DNA from: a candidate division KSB1 bacterium
GTDB taxonomy: Bacteria > Zhuqueibacterota > Zhuqueibacteria > JANLFK01 > Oleimicrobiaceae
Assembly (NCBI GenBank): GCA_024655945.1
Contig: JANLFK010000006.1
Coordinates: 124,001 to 188,000 of the forward strand
Direction: 5' to 3'
DNA length: 64,000 nucleotides
In this document: positions 17,601-24,978 of the stretch, in pieces
How the letters are laid out: each line of letters starts with the position of its first letter
How positions within the stretch are numbered: the first letter of the stretch is position 1
Position numbers and translations under genes: made by a program
Notes under the pieces: model-generated
The model's input: only the letters and a program-made list of their open reading frames with translations
Database searches by the model: none
Told to the model about the DNA's origin: nothing

Positions 17601-19910
17601 ATGCCGTGTACCAACTCCCGCTTGCTGCGGAGACGGGGCCGACAGCGTGTGAGAGGAGCCGCGAATCCAGGTAAACATCTGCGGCGCAACGTACGGCTGG
17701 CCGTCCACCACCACTTCCAGCCCTGGCGGCGTAGTGGCCACCGTAATCTGCTGGGTGAAAACCGAAATGACCAGATTCAACGAGTCCACCGCCGCTGTGG
17801 AGAAAACCATCGAGCCTCTCCCATAGCCGGCGCCACCATCTCGCACCTCCACGAGAAGGGTCTCACCAGGCGCCCACGTATGCGGAAAGTTCTCGCACTG
17901 AATCCAATAGGTCCCTCCGCTATAGCCGCAGCCGGCCGAACTCTGGGTGAGCACCTCACTGGGGTAGTTCGTCTTGAACGCAGCGAACGTGGCGGTCGGC
18001 GGAATGCTGCCGTCCGGGTAGCGCACTTTGCCTGCAACCCTGTGCGGCGTGATCGTCGCGGTAAACTCGACGGCAGCCCCTGGCACCGCAGCACAGGTGG
18101 CGCGCACCGTTTGCGTCAGGCCCACGCTCCCCATGACGAAGTGAGCCGAGGCAATACCCTCGCGGTCAGTGGAAACGGGCTGCCACTCGAGAAAACGTCC
18201 GTTGCCGGTGAGCACCGTGAAGGTAACCTCTGCCCCAGCCACCTTCTTGCCATATTGGTCAGTGACCTTAACTCGGAAAGGCGCAGGCAGCAGGATGTTC
18301 CCTGGCCCTTGCTGGCCATTACCATCTACCAACTGGAGCTGCGCCGGCTTGGTGAAGTACAACTTAGTGTTTGCGGGAATACTGCGCGCCCGCAGCGTTG
18401 TGCTATCCAGCATCACAATTTTGACATCGACCGTGTCGCGTTGCGCCAGGCCAAAGTGCAGAACGTAGTCGTCCTGGCAGAGGTAGCCGTAGGCGCTGAT
18501 CATCTGTCGATAGCCGACCAGGTGGCCCATGTCGTCGCAATAGCCCTTGTCAAACACCCACACTTTCGTGCCGATGCCCCCCTTGTCCCCCTTCGGGCCG
18601 CGGCCATACACCTTGAGCCAGCGGTTGGTGGTCTGGGTGTCGTTGCGCAGCAGACGATTGGAGTAGTTCGCGTTGGCACCCTTGTTGGCGTCAGCAAAGT
18701 AGATGTCAAGGTCGCCGTCGCCATCCACGTCACAGACCGCCCCGCCACGGGGGTCGTAGGCGTAAAGCTCGGCACCGGTGTTTGATAGGGAGACGAAACT
18801 ACCGCCGTCATTGCGGTAGAAGAGACAGCGATTCGGTGAACTCTCGCTGCCATAGTGCTGCGGGATGTAAAGGTCAAGGTCGCCGTCATTGTCGGCGTCG
18901 AAGGCCAAGACGCTGTAGCCCCTCCCAGCGATGTTCAGCGTGTTGGTGACGTCATCAAAATAGCCGTCGCCGCGATTGCGGTACACGAACACCTTACCTA
19001 AGTACCGGTTCTGGCCTATGACAAAGAGGTCCAGATCGCCATCGTTGTCATAGTCGACGAAGGTGGCGCCGTCGTTCCAGAAGGAGCCACGCACCCCCCG
19101 CTCCCCGGCTTGCTCGGTGAAAGTGTTATCGCCATTGTTGATGAAGAGGAGGTTGCACGCCGCGCCCCAGCGACCACCGTGAGTATCATCGCGCCTGCAG
19201 ATGTAGACATCGATGTCGCCGTCATTGTCCACGTCGGCTGCCGTCACCCCTTGCTGGCCGAAGCCATCCTGGGTCACATTCTTGAGGCCCCAGTCCACCA
19301 GTTGGAAGGTGCCATTCTTCTGATTAGTGTAGAATTCATTGGGTTCGGCCTGGTTATCCGGCAGTCCGGCCCCCACGCAATACAAATCAAGGTAGCCGTC
19401 CTTGTTGGCGTCAAAAGCCACCACGCCCCGCGTGCTATAGGGCCAGTCCTTCAAACCTGCCGAAACGGTGATGTCGTCGAAGTAGGCGTTGCCCCTGTTG
19501 CGGTAGAGCCGATTCCGGGCGGTCGTGTTGCCGTTGTACACGTCCCAATCGTCATCGTTGTCCAAATCGAAGAAGACGATTCCATGGCTGCCGATGCCGT
19601 AGGAGTCATAGAGCCCACGTCGCGAGGCTTCCTCCGTGTAGGCCGACCCGGATTTGCTGATGTACAGCACCTCCGGGTAAGAGGAGCTACCCTCGTCCGC
19701 CTGGGAGACATAGATCTCCGGCAGACCATCGCCGTTAATGTCGGCCATGGCCACCCCGTGCCCGTACACGGACACGCCATTGACCAGGTAGCCCTTGACC
19801 GCTTTGGCCGCGGTAATGTCGGTAAAGCGGATCTGCTGCGCGCCGGCCCCAGCTACCCAGGCACAGAGCAGAATTGCCCCCGCCTTCAGCAAACGGCTCT
19901 TGGAGTCCAT
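14604..19910 (-). CDS. Giant secreted FG-GAP/UnbV, Big_1, PEGA/InlB-repeat surface protein with type IX-style sorting domain
   Basis: The 1768-residue protein starts with a signal peptide (cleavage near AGAQQ). About residues 30-430 hold FG-GAP/VCBS calcium-type repeats (DxDxDGDxD motifs such as DVDNDGDIDVYI), followed by an ASPIC/UnbV domain with WLKVYGRGPKGDKGGIGTKV. A Big_1-like Ig domain comes next (VKVTDQYGKKVAGAEVTFTV). From about 700 to 1380 there are nine W-S/T-centred modules of divergent InlB type; three carry a PEGA-like front (EVVVDGQPYVAPQMFTW) and end in WSDGG. Further Ig and ZU5-like segments lead to the C-terminal domain with LLQNYPNPFNPETVLEYL and GSGVYVAAL, typical of type IX secretion sorting or FlgD-like domains. 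GGAAGGCAGGG precedes the ATG at 19910. It is probably a cell-surface or released adhesive or binding protein; the ligand is unknown. Confidence 0.9.
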   Translation of the reverse strand: MDSKSRLLKAGAILLCAWVAGAGAQQIRFTDITAAKAVKGYLVNGVSVYGHGVAMADINGDGLPEIYVSQADEGSSSYPEVLYISKSGSAYTEEASRRGLYDSYGIGSHGIVFFDLDNDDDWDVYNGNTTARNRLYRNRGNAYFDDITVSAGLKDWPYSTRGVVAFDANKDGYLDLYCVGAGLPDNQAEPNEFYTNQKNGTFQLVDWGLKNVTQDGFGQQGVTAADVDNDGDIDVYICRRDDTHGGRWGAACNLLFINNGDNTFTEQAGERGVRGSFWNDGATFVDYDNDGDLDLFVIGQNRYLGKVFVYRNRGDGYFDDVTNTLNIAGRGYSVLAFDADNDGDLDLYIPQHYGSESSPNRCLFYRNDGGSFVSLSNTGAELYAYDPRGGAVCDVDGDGDLDIYFADANKGANANYSNRLLRNDTQTTNRWLKVYGRGPKGDKGGIGTKVWVFDKGYCDDMGHLVGYRQMISAYGYLCQDDYVLHFGLAQRDTVDVKIVMLDSTTLRARSIPANTKLYFTKPAQLQLVDGNGQQGPGNILLPAPFRVKVTDQYGKKVAGAEVTFTVLTGNGRFLEWQPVSTDREGIASAHFVMGSVGLTQTVRATCAAVPGAAVEFTATITPHRVAGKVRYPDGSIPPTATFAAFKTNYPSEVLTQSSAGCGYSGGTYWIQCENFPHTWAPGETLLVEVRDGGAGYGRGSMVFSTAAVDSLNLVISVFTQQITVATTPPGLEVVVDGQPYVAPQMFTWIRGSSHTLSAPSPQQAGVGTRHVFNAWSDGGAQAHAITVPASNQTLTAQFVTEHELTIVSSYGAPFGAGWYAAGSSATFGVTTPDTSAPGTRRLLLGWTGSGAGSYTGPNAVATVVMNNPIQEQANWRTQYYLAVASPHGSPAGQGWYDAGSMARFGVTTPEVHGATRHVFTGWSGDYSGANAADSLRMDAPKSVVASWATEHYLSVTSPYGTPSGQGWYPQGSTAQFGVAPGVVIVNGGVRRAFVRWTGTGAGSYTGTDTLASVAVNNPITETALWKTQYRLTTAVSPAGGGSMVPEPPGLWCDSMAVVTVSATPNGGGGYTFASWSGALSGSANPTSLTMNAPKSVTANFTPPGHVRITTDPTGLTVVVDGVSYAAPADFAWAVGSTHTIAVQSPQAGAPGVRYLFSSWSDGGAQSHNVVVAGEALYTARFATEYYLSLARSPEAGGTLVPAPPGGWYAQGTTVVLAATPNQGYVWGGWSGDLVGLTNPATVVVNRPLNITANFAVLRQILLSTVPEGREIVVDGASYVAPQSFSWPTGSRHTIAAPSPQSVASGTRYVFQSWSDGGEQSHEVVVNDVSAYVATFLLQHYLTTRSNPPEGGSVTPAPPGEWFGAGSQVSVAASPNQGGGYAFWGWTDDLQGAQNPAIVFMDGPMAVTANFGVGQYAPPLLVCSYPATGAVGVPRNASVYLALQGRTGGIDASSLDVEVDGLAVLRAGVDQTNGRVSALMVGDRYTVDYRPRVPYARNAPVTVHVRCSDLGYHLGRLDTTLSFLACEDTAFVMVRKTVTQLGGEVVSEQTGTELHIPSGALAAPVPIEVGFIWHPPALPESLKVIDLYHYLGPEGLEFTDSITVAIEFSAYQLSEAGVARAIDIPCYRYSSRQGVWSRMPVVAASEYKLYVRTKQLCYLTLAARKKSAVQVADTAIPQRLELLQNYPNPFNPETVLEYLLPAAGWVRLAIYNVRGQLIAELCDQMQTAGRHKVVWDGRDGRGEPLGSGVYVAALSHAGQVQKVKLLLAK

Positions 19911-19986
19911 CCCTTCCTGCCTTCCGAACCTCATCCAGAAACGTACTTCGCCACGCTCTCGCGGGCGCGCGACAGGGATAGAATCG

Positions 19987-20047
19987 GGGGAAGCCTGTCA
20001 GCTTCCCCTGCCTGCTGTGTTTATACCCGCAGCCGTGGCCGCTGCGG
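19987..20047 (-). other. Two hairpins in the leader of the surface-protein gene
   Basis: GGGGAAGC/GCTTCCCC (19987-20008, 6-nt loop) and CCGCAGC/GCTGCGG (20027-20047, 7-nt loop) lie side by side upstream of the large gene. They could form in its leader RNA. No known riboswitch class was recognised. Confidence 0.35.
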
Positions 20048-20101
20048 AAACTGTCGCTGGTAGGCAGAGGTGCGATGTACTATGGACGTGGCGGACAAGT
20101 C

Positions 20102-20131
20102 GGGCGTGCCGCTCCGCAGAACGGCACGCCC
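20102..20131 (-). terminator. Stem-loop after the aminotransferase gene
   Basis: GGGCGTGCCG and CGGCACGCCC form a perfect 10-bp stem with a 10-nt loop, 12 bp past the stop codon at 20144. There is no U-tract. Confidence 0.45.
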
Positions 20132-20143
20132 TCGTGGAATGGC

Positions 20144-21367
20144 TCAGAGTTCCTGGGCGTTAGCCTTGATCTTCGCGATGGCCTCGACGATATCGTCCAT
20201 GTCCTGCTGCGTGCCCAACAACATGTTCTGCGTGAACCACACGGCTTCTTCATAGCAGGCGCGATCGGTGACCGGTGTTTTCACCTTGCTGTAGTCGACG
20301 GGCAGGGGGATGCTCTTGCCGCGCGGGCCGAATGATTTCCTCAGGAAGACTGGTTGGGCATTGAGCGGCAGCGAATAGCCAGGGCTGCAGGGGATCCCTT
20401 CCTTGCGCAGTGCCTCGATGAACCGCCCCTTGGGCGCTCCGCCGAACTCCTCCTTGCGGTAGCGGAAGATGTAGAGATGATGGGACTGGCGCGTTGCCTT
20501 GGGCGGGTTGGCCAACGGCTCCACGCCGGGAATCTTGCTCAGCTGCTCGTCAAGGTAGGAAGCGTTCTCGTGGCGAATTGCCTGCAGCTGGTCGAAGCGC
20601 CCCAACTGCGCCAAGAGGACGGCGGCCTGGAATTCCGTCATCCGCGAGTTGCCACCGTAGTAGAAATGTTCGTACCACTGGCCGTCGGCGCTGCGCCCGC
20701 AGTTGGAGTGGGCGCGGGCCATCTTGTCCACCTCGGGGTCGTTGGTGGTAATCATCCCCCCTTCACCGGCATTGATGTTCTTTGACGATTGGAAGCTAAG
20801 GGCCCCGGCATCACCGATGGCACCAACGCGGTGGCCGTCCCACTCCGTGCCCCACGCCTGACAGGCGTCTTCCACCACCTTCAGGCCATGCGTGCGCGCA
20901 AAAGCCATGATGCGGTCCATGTCTGCCGGTCGACCGGCAAAGTGCACAGGCATGAGGGCCGCCGTGCGAGGCGTGAGGTGTTCGGCAAGCACCTCCGGGT
21001 CCATGTTGTACGTGTCGGGCTCCACGTCGACGAACACCGGCACAGCCCCCGCCTCCAGCACTGCAGTAGCCGAGGCGATGAAAGTGTAGTTGGGCACCAG
21101 GACCTCCTGCCCACTTTCCACGCCCACCGCCATCAAGGCCAGACGCAGCGCTGTGGTGCCGCTGTTCACGCAGGTGCCGAAACGCGCCTGCTGGTAGGCG
21201 GCAAACTTCTGCTCAAACTCCTTGACCTTGGTACCAGCCAGCGAGCCCCACTTGCCACTCTTGACGACCTCCGTGAGGTTGGCAATCTCTTCGTCCCCCC
21301 AAACTGGCCATTTCGGAAAAGGCTTTTCCCGCACCGGGGTCCCACCGTGCAACGCAAGTCTTGCCAT
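20144..21367 (-). CDS. DegT/DnrJ/EryC1/StrS-family PLP-dependent aminotransferase
   Basis: A fold-type I aminotransferase of 407 residues, of the family that aminates keto-sugars or related compounds. The PLP-binding Lys is in LSFQSSKNINAGEGGM, the usual position. Other family marks are GTCVNSGTTALRLAL near the N-terminus and VEDACQAWGTEWDG before the Lys. The opening LALHGGTPVREKPFP is typical of the group. Of two close ATGs, 21367 is chosen because GAGGAG lies 7 nt upstream; the ATG at 21373 would leave only 1 nt. It is transcribed alone from a good promoter, with no sugar-pathway genes nearby, so the substrate cannot be named. Confidence 0.92.
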   Translation of the reverse strand: MARLALHGGTPVREKPFPKWPVWGDEEIANLTEVVKSGKWGSLAGTKVKEFEQKFAAYQQARFGTCVNSGTTALRLALMAVGVESGQEVLVPNYTFIASATAVLEAGAVPVFVDVEPDTYNMDPEVLAEHLTPRTAALMPVHFAGRPADMDRIMAFARTHGLKVVEDACQAWGTEWDGHRVGAIGDAGALSFQSSKNINAGEGGMITTNDPEVDKMARAHSNCGRSADGQWYEHFYYGGNSRMTEFQAAVLLAQLGRFDQLQAIRHENASYLDEQLSKIPGVEPLANPPKATRQSHHLYIFRYRKEEFGGAPKGRFIEALRKEGIPCSPGYSLPLNAQPVFLRKSFGPRGKSIPLPVDYSKVKTPVTDRACYEEAVWFTQNMLLGTQQDMDDIVEAIAKIKANAQEL

Positions 21368-21429
21368 AGCCATACTCCTCAGTGTCTTGATGAAACCGCA
21401 AGCGTCTCTCGGCAGAAACGTTTGCGCGA

Positions 21430-21458
21430 AATATAGGGAAAATCGTCCACACCGGCAA
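21430..21458 (-). promoter_or_regulatory. Promoter of the aminotransferase gene
   Basis: TTGCCG, a 17-bp spacer and TATATT on the minus strand, 62 bp upstream of the chosen start. The same TTGCNN/TATATT form appears at 13276 and 40314. Confidence 0.55.
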
Positions 21459-21785
21459 GCACTATTTGCTCCCTCCGGTCGCGCCGGAATCGGCTTGCTT
21501 TTCAGGCGCCCTTTGGCTACATTTTCAGCAAAGCGATGGCCGGGTGAGTCAAGAGAGCGGGTGCGTGCTCCTCAGTGACCGGCTTATCCGCAGGGCGACC
21601 AGTTGGCTGGCGGAGGGAACGATCTGCGGCTGCGGTACACCCCCGGCAAAGGGGGTGGGCGCACAGTGTCCGCACCAAACATGTCGAGTCTGTCCAGCAT
21701 CGGCGGCGGAATGCCGCCAGCCGCGTGCCTGTGGTGTGGCGGCCAGACGCAGGCCGGACAAACCCATCCCTGCGAAAATCTTTGC

Positions 21786-21812
21786 AAACCTTTTGCCGCT
21801 GGCTGTGTCTAA
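21786..21812 (+). promoter_or_regulatory. Candidate self-regulated ECF promoter
   Basis: AAACC and TCTAA are spaced by 17 bp, matching the general form of ECF promoters (AAC in -35, a short -10), and end 24 bp before the sigma-factor start. Many ECF genes control themselves. Inference only. Confidence 0.3.
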
Positions 21813-21836
21813 GAATGCAGAAAGCGAAGGAACTCC

Positions 21837-22391
21837 ATGGACAGCGAAGAGAGCGCACTCATCCGCAAGGCGCAACAGGGCGAGCGCCAGGCGTTCGACC
21901 AGATAGTGCGACGCTATGACCAGCGCGTGCTGCGACTGGCGTACGACATATGCGGAAACTTGGAGGACGCCAAAGACATCTACCAGGAGGTCTTCTTGCG
22001 GGTGTTCCGCCAGATCGCCGGCTTTCGCTTTCAGAGTGAGTTCACCACCTGGCTCTACCGGGTTACCCTCAACTGCGCCATTAGCTACCGCAGGCGCCGA
22101 CGGCCGCCCGCTCCTTCGCTTGAGACCTGGGAAGGGGCCAAGTCCCTGGTGCACCGGGGATCGGACCCCCAGCAAGAGGCAGAGGGGGTGGACTTCAGGA
22201 TGCAACTGGAACATGCCCTCGGCTCTCTTTCACCCAAAGAAAGGTCGGTGTTTGTGCTTCGCCACTATCACGGTCACAAACTGACGGAAATTGCCGAGAT
22301 TCTGGACACGAAAATAGGGACGGTGAAGAACTACCTGTTTCGTGCGACGCAGAAGATCCGGCAACAGCTGGTCAGTTACCCTCGCGACTGA
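21837..22391 (+). CDS. ECF-type RNA polymerase sigma factor (RpoE-like)
   Basis: The protein has 184 residues. Region 2 shows FDQIVRRYDQRVLRLAYDICG, then DIYQEVFLRVFRQ and FTTWLYRVTLNCA. Region 4 shows LSPKERSVFVLRHYHGHKLTEIA and a helix-turn-helix ending GTVKNYLFRATQKIRQ. The two domains are joined by a linker of average length. The ATG at 21837 follows AAGGA. The anti-sigma gene starts 22 bp after the stop and the DUF4097 gene follows, giving a three-gene unit in which envelope events could release this factor. Confidence 0.95.
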   Translation: MDSEESALIRKAQQGERQAFDQIVRRYDQRVLRLAYDICGNLEDAKDIYQEVFLRVFRQIAGFRFQSEFTTWLYRVTLNCAISYRRRRRPPAPSLETWEGAKSLVHRGSDPQQEAEGVDFRMQLEHALGSLSPKERSVFVLRHYHGHKLTEIAEILDTKIGTVKNYLFRATQKIRQQLVSYPRD

Positions 22392-22413
22392 GGAGAAAAG
22401 GACGCGCTGAGCC

Positions 22414-23325
22414 ATGAAACCATGCCGAAAATACCGCCGACTGCTTGCTCTCCATGCCTCAGGCGATCTGTCCCCCAAGGAAGAAAAGCTCCTGCGTCTT
22501 CACGTGCAGGCATGTCCGGCGTGTGCAGCCGAAATGGAGGAGTTGCGAGTCCTTGTTGGCCGCTTCCAGGAACGCAATGGCCTGCAAGTCGAGCAAACCT
22601 TGCTGGACGAGTGCCGCGCAGAGCTAGGGGATCGACTTCGCATGCAGCGCCTCATGGAGACTCGCCGCCTGGCATGGGGAGCGCCTTGGCGTGGCTGGCG
22701 GCCCGCCATGAGAGTGGCAGCTGCCGTTTGCCTCCTGCTGGCAGGCGTATTCGTAGGGCGCTATCTCCTCCCCTCGCAACCGCGCTCCTTGGCCGAGGCG
22801 CCCCTGTTGGAGCGAAGTGAGTTAGATGTTCGCGGCTTCTCGTACGATCCCGAATCTGGGCAGGTTGAGGTACAGCTCGGCGACCGGGTGCTGCGGGGAG
22901 CCCCTTCTGATCCGCGCATTCGGGCACTCCTGGTGCACACGCTCACGGAGGCGGGGAACCCTGGCCTGCGGCTGCGCACAGTGAAAGCACTCGCCTCGCC
23001 CCCTCTTGGCGACGAAGAGGTGGAGGCCGCCTTGATTGTTGCTCTGGAAAAGGACCCAAACACCGGAGTGCGGCTCCAGGCGATCAGGGTGCTCAGAGAC
23101 TTTCCTTTGAGCAGGCCCATCAAACAGGCGCTTATCCGGGTACTGCTCACCGACCGCAATCCCAGCCTTCGTAAGGAGGCGATTGACGCGTTGAGCAGGC
23201 GTGCCTTTGACCCCGACATTGCCCCAACCCTGAGCGGGTTGGCAAAGAGCGATACGAGCGCCTACGTGCGCCGCAAGGCCGGCAAGGCCTTGGAGCGACG
23301 GGAGACGTCGCCCACCAGTCGTTAG
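22414..23325 (+). CDS. Anti-sigma factor: zinc-finger (zf-HC2), one TM helix, HEAT-like outer domain
   Basis: Residues 1-45 carry the anti-sigma zinc motif H30-x3-C34-x2-C37 (HVQACPAC). One transmembrane helix lies at about 99-119 (MRVAAAVCLLLAGVFVGRYLL), so the last 180 residues sit outside the cytoplasmic membrane. That part contains four or five helical repeats of HEAT/PBS-lyase type (for example NPGLRLRTVKALAS, NTGVRLQAIRVLRD, NPSLRKEAIDALSR, SAYVRRKAGKALER). By analogy with known systems the cytoplasmic finger would hold the ECF factor, and the HEAT domain would sense an envelope partner. The adjacent DUF4097 protein is the natural candidate. Confidence 0.88.
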   Translation: MKPCRKYRRLLALHASGDLSPKEEKLLRLHVQACPACAAEMEELRVLVGRFQERNGLQVEQTLLDECRAELGDRLRMQRLMETRRLAWGAPWRGWRPAMRVAAAVCLLLAGVFVGRYLLPSQPRSLAEAPLLERSELDVRGFSYDPESGQVEVQLGDRVLRGAPSDPRIRALLVHTLTEAGNPGLRLRTVKALASPPLGDEEVEAALIVALEKDPNTGVRLQAIRVLRDFPLSRPIKQALIRVLLTDRNPSLRKEAIDALSRRAFDPDIAPTLSGLAKSDTSAYVRRKAGKALERRETSPTSR

Positions 23326-23351
23326 AACCAGAAAGCACAGGAGAATCGACC

Positions 23352-24692
23352 ATGAAACCACATCCGCAGCGCTTTGTCGTGGCTGCCCTTCTGCTCTGCC
23401 TGGCCTTGACGGTCATACCCCGTGCTTCCATGGGCCAGAAGCTGAGTAAGCAAGGGCGACGTTGGGTGGCCGAAATCGAGACTACGTTTGCTGTCCAGCC
23501 TGGCGGGCAGCTGAGAATGCACGACATCAGCGGTGACGTCGGCGTCCGCACCTGGGACAAGCCGGAGGTCTACATCCTTGAGCGCCGGCGGATGGACGTC
23601 TTCACCAAGGAAGAAGCTGAGGAGGCCCTCAAGCGCGCCAAAGTCGGCTACCGCCACGTGGGAAACACCGTCGAGGTGGACGGCAGCGAGTTCCTGCGCC
23701 GCTGGATGGAGAGCAGCTTCGAGGTGCACGTGCCGGTGCGCTTTGACGTCGAGGTCAGAACCAGCGGAGGAGACCTGGCGCTGAGCGACCTCAAGGGGAC
23801 CATCAAGCTCAGAACTGCCGGCGGTGACATTGCGGTGCGGCAGACCGTCGGCGATGCCGAGCTCAGCACCTCCGGGGGCGACATCACCATTGATGGCAAC
23901 GACGGCGTACTGAGCGCCTCCACGGCAGGGGGAGATATTCGCGCCCTGCGCATCACGCAACGGGCAAAGCTCACCACCTCAGGCGGCAACATCGAGCTGG
24001 GCGAGATCGGCGGCACGGTGGAGGCCTCCACGGCCGGGGGCGACATCGTCGTGCGCGACTGCAAGGGGAGTGCGCGCGTCAAGACCTCCGGTGGGGACAT
24101 CACCCTGGTCAACGTGGGCGGCGAAGCGGATGCTACCACTTCGGGCGGCGATATTGAAGTTCGTGGCTCCACAGGAGCGGTCAAGGCCTCTACCTCGGGC
24201 GGCGATGTGGTCCTCTTCGACATCGGCGGGCCGATCAGCGCCAAGACCGCTGGCGGCGACATCCGCTCTCAAGGGGTCAAAGGCGGAGTCCAGGCGAGCA
24301 CCTCTGGCGGGGACATCAACCTGCGGGGAGTGCAGGGCTTCATCGAGGCCTCCACCGCAGGCGGCGACATCTACGGCGAAATGACGCTGGCCGACTTTTC
24401 CCAGGATCACCATGTGCGCATGAAGACCTCCGGGGGAGAGGTGACGCTGGTCATCCCTGAACGCTTGCCTGCATCTGTGCATGCCGTGCTGAAGATCACC
24501 GATCGGGCCACGGACAAATACGAGATTCTCTCCGATTTTGCGCTGACCATCAAAGAGGAACAGGGTACCGAGTGGGGTCGACGGATCGCGAAGGCGATCA
24601 TCGCCACCGGTGAGCTCAACGGCGGGGGAGACCCCATCGAGATCGAGACTACCAACGGCAACATTCGCCTCAAGAAGCTGCGCAAGCCTTAG
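23352..24692 (+). CDS. Secreted DUF4097-type beta-solenoid with twelve exact 18-residue repeats
   Basis: A signal peptide (about 1-29, ending ASMGQ) leads to a 446-residue protein. Residues 136-351 consist of twelve back-to-back 18-residue units, each starting at 136 + 18n and centred on T-[SA]-G-G-D-[IVL], for example STAGGDIVVRDCKGSARV. This is the pattern of DUF4097/adhesin-like right-handed solenoids. A degenerate thirteenth unit (KTSGGEVTLVIPERLPAS) follows, and a C-terminal cap ends in TTNGNIRLKKLRKP. It is the third gene of the sigma/anti-sigma unit, 26 bp after the anti-sigma stop. It probably lies in the periplasm or at the outer membrane; no enzymatic residues are evident. Confidence 0.9.
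   Translation: MKPHPQRFVVAALLLCLALTVIPRASMGQKLSKQGRRWVAEIETTFAVQPGGQLRMHDISGDVGVRTWDKPEVYILERRRMDVFTKEEAEEALKRAKVGYRHVGNTVEVDGSEFLRRWMESSFEVHVPVRFDVEVRTSGGDLALSDLKGTIKLRTAGGDIAVRQTVGDAELSTSGGDITIDGNDGVLSASTAGGDIRALRITQRAKLTTSGGNIELGEIGGTVEASTAGGDIVVRDCKGSARVKTSGGDITLVNVGGEADATTSGGDIEVRGSTGAVKASTSGGDVVLFDIGGPISAKTAGGDIRSQGVKGGVQASTSGGDINLRGVQGFIEASTAGGDIYGEMTLADFSQDHHVRMKTSGGEVTLVIPERLPASVHAVLKITDRATDKYEILSDFALTIKEEQGTEWGRRIAKAIIATGELNGGGDPIEIETTNGNIRLKKLRKP
23757..24404 (+). repeat. Twelve tandem 54-bp coding repeats
   Basis: The repeat is in phase with the reading frame and shows no unit of unequal length. DNA identity between units is limited mainly to the codons for T-S/A-G-G-D-I, so it is an old protein repeat rather than a recent expansion. 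Confidence 0.85.
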
Positions 24693-24703
24693 GGAATGCC
24701 GCT

Positions 24704-24733
24704 GAGGGCGGGGCACCACCTTGCCCTGCCCTC
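24704..24733 (+). terminator. Stem-loop after the DUF4097 gene
   Basis: GAGGGCGGGGC pairs with GCCCTGCCCTC (one G-U) around an 8-nt loop, 12 bp after the stop. No U-tract. Confidence 0.45.
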
Positions 24734-24916
24734 ACCGCCGGGGTTCGCTAACTTGCCGCCGATGCGACCCCAATAGCATTCGCGCTGCCCGGAAGCCGTC
24801 GTCCGAGCAAAGATATGGCGCGGAACCCTTCCTCTCCACTGCAGGCGTCGCCGGCAAGAGTGCTGCCACGCAGCAGTACCTGAGCTTTCTACCTCATGGT
24901 CAATGCCTCGGAAAAG

Positions 24917-24951
24917 CCCTGCCCCTCAGCAGTGTCGGCCAAGGGGCAGGG
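24917..24951 (-). terminator. Terminator of the M16/DUF3857 run
   Basis: CCCTGCCCCT and AGGGGCAGGG form a 10-bp stem, followed on the minus strand by CTTTT. It lies between the converging DUF4097 and M16 genes. Confidence 0.6.
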
Positions 24952-24978
24952 GCAAATCCGAAGAGGGCGATCGCGCCG

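Larger units (their letters stand above)
21374..21836. other. Divergent intergenic region, no gene seen
   Basis: The 463 bp between the aminotransferase (minus) and sigma-factor (plus) genes contain a promoter for each side (21430-21458 and a candidate at 21786-21812). No supported reading frame, RNA gene or repeat was found. Confidence 0.6.

Noticed and set aside
15147-18785. Several 400-codon plus-strand frames
   Set aside because: They mirror the repeat-rich surface-protein gene on the minus strand.
23757-24404. Possible CRISPR-like array
   Set aside because: The 54-bp period is a coding repeat in frame, with no constant repeat and variable spacer.
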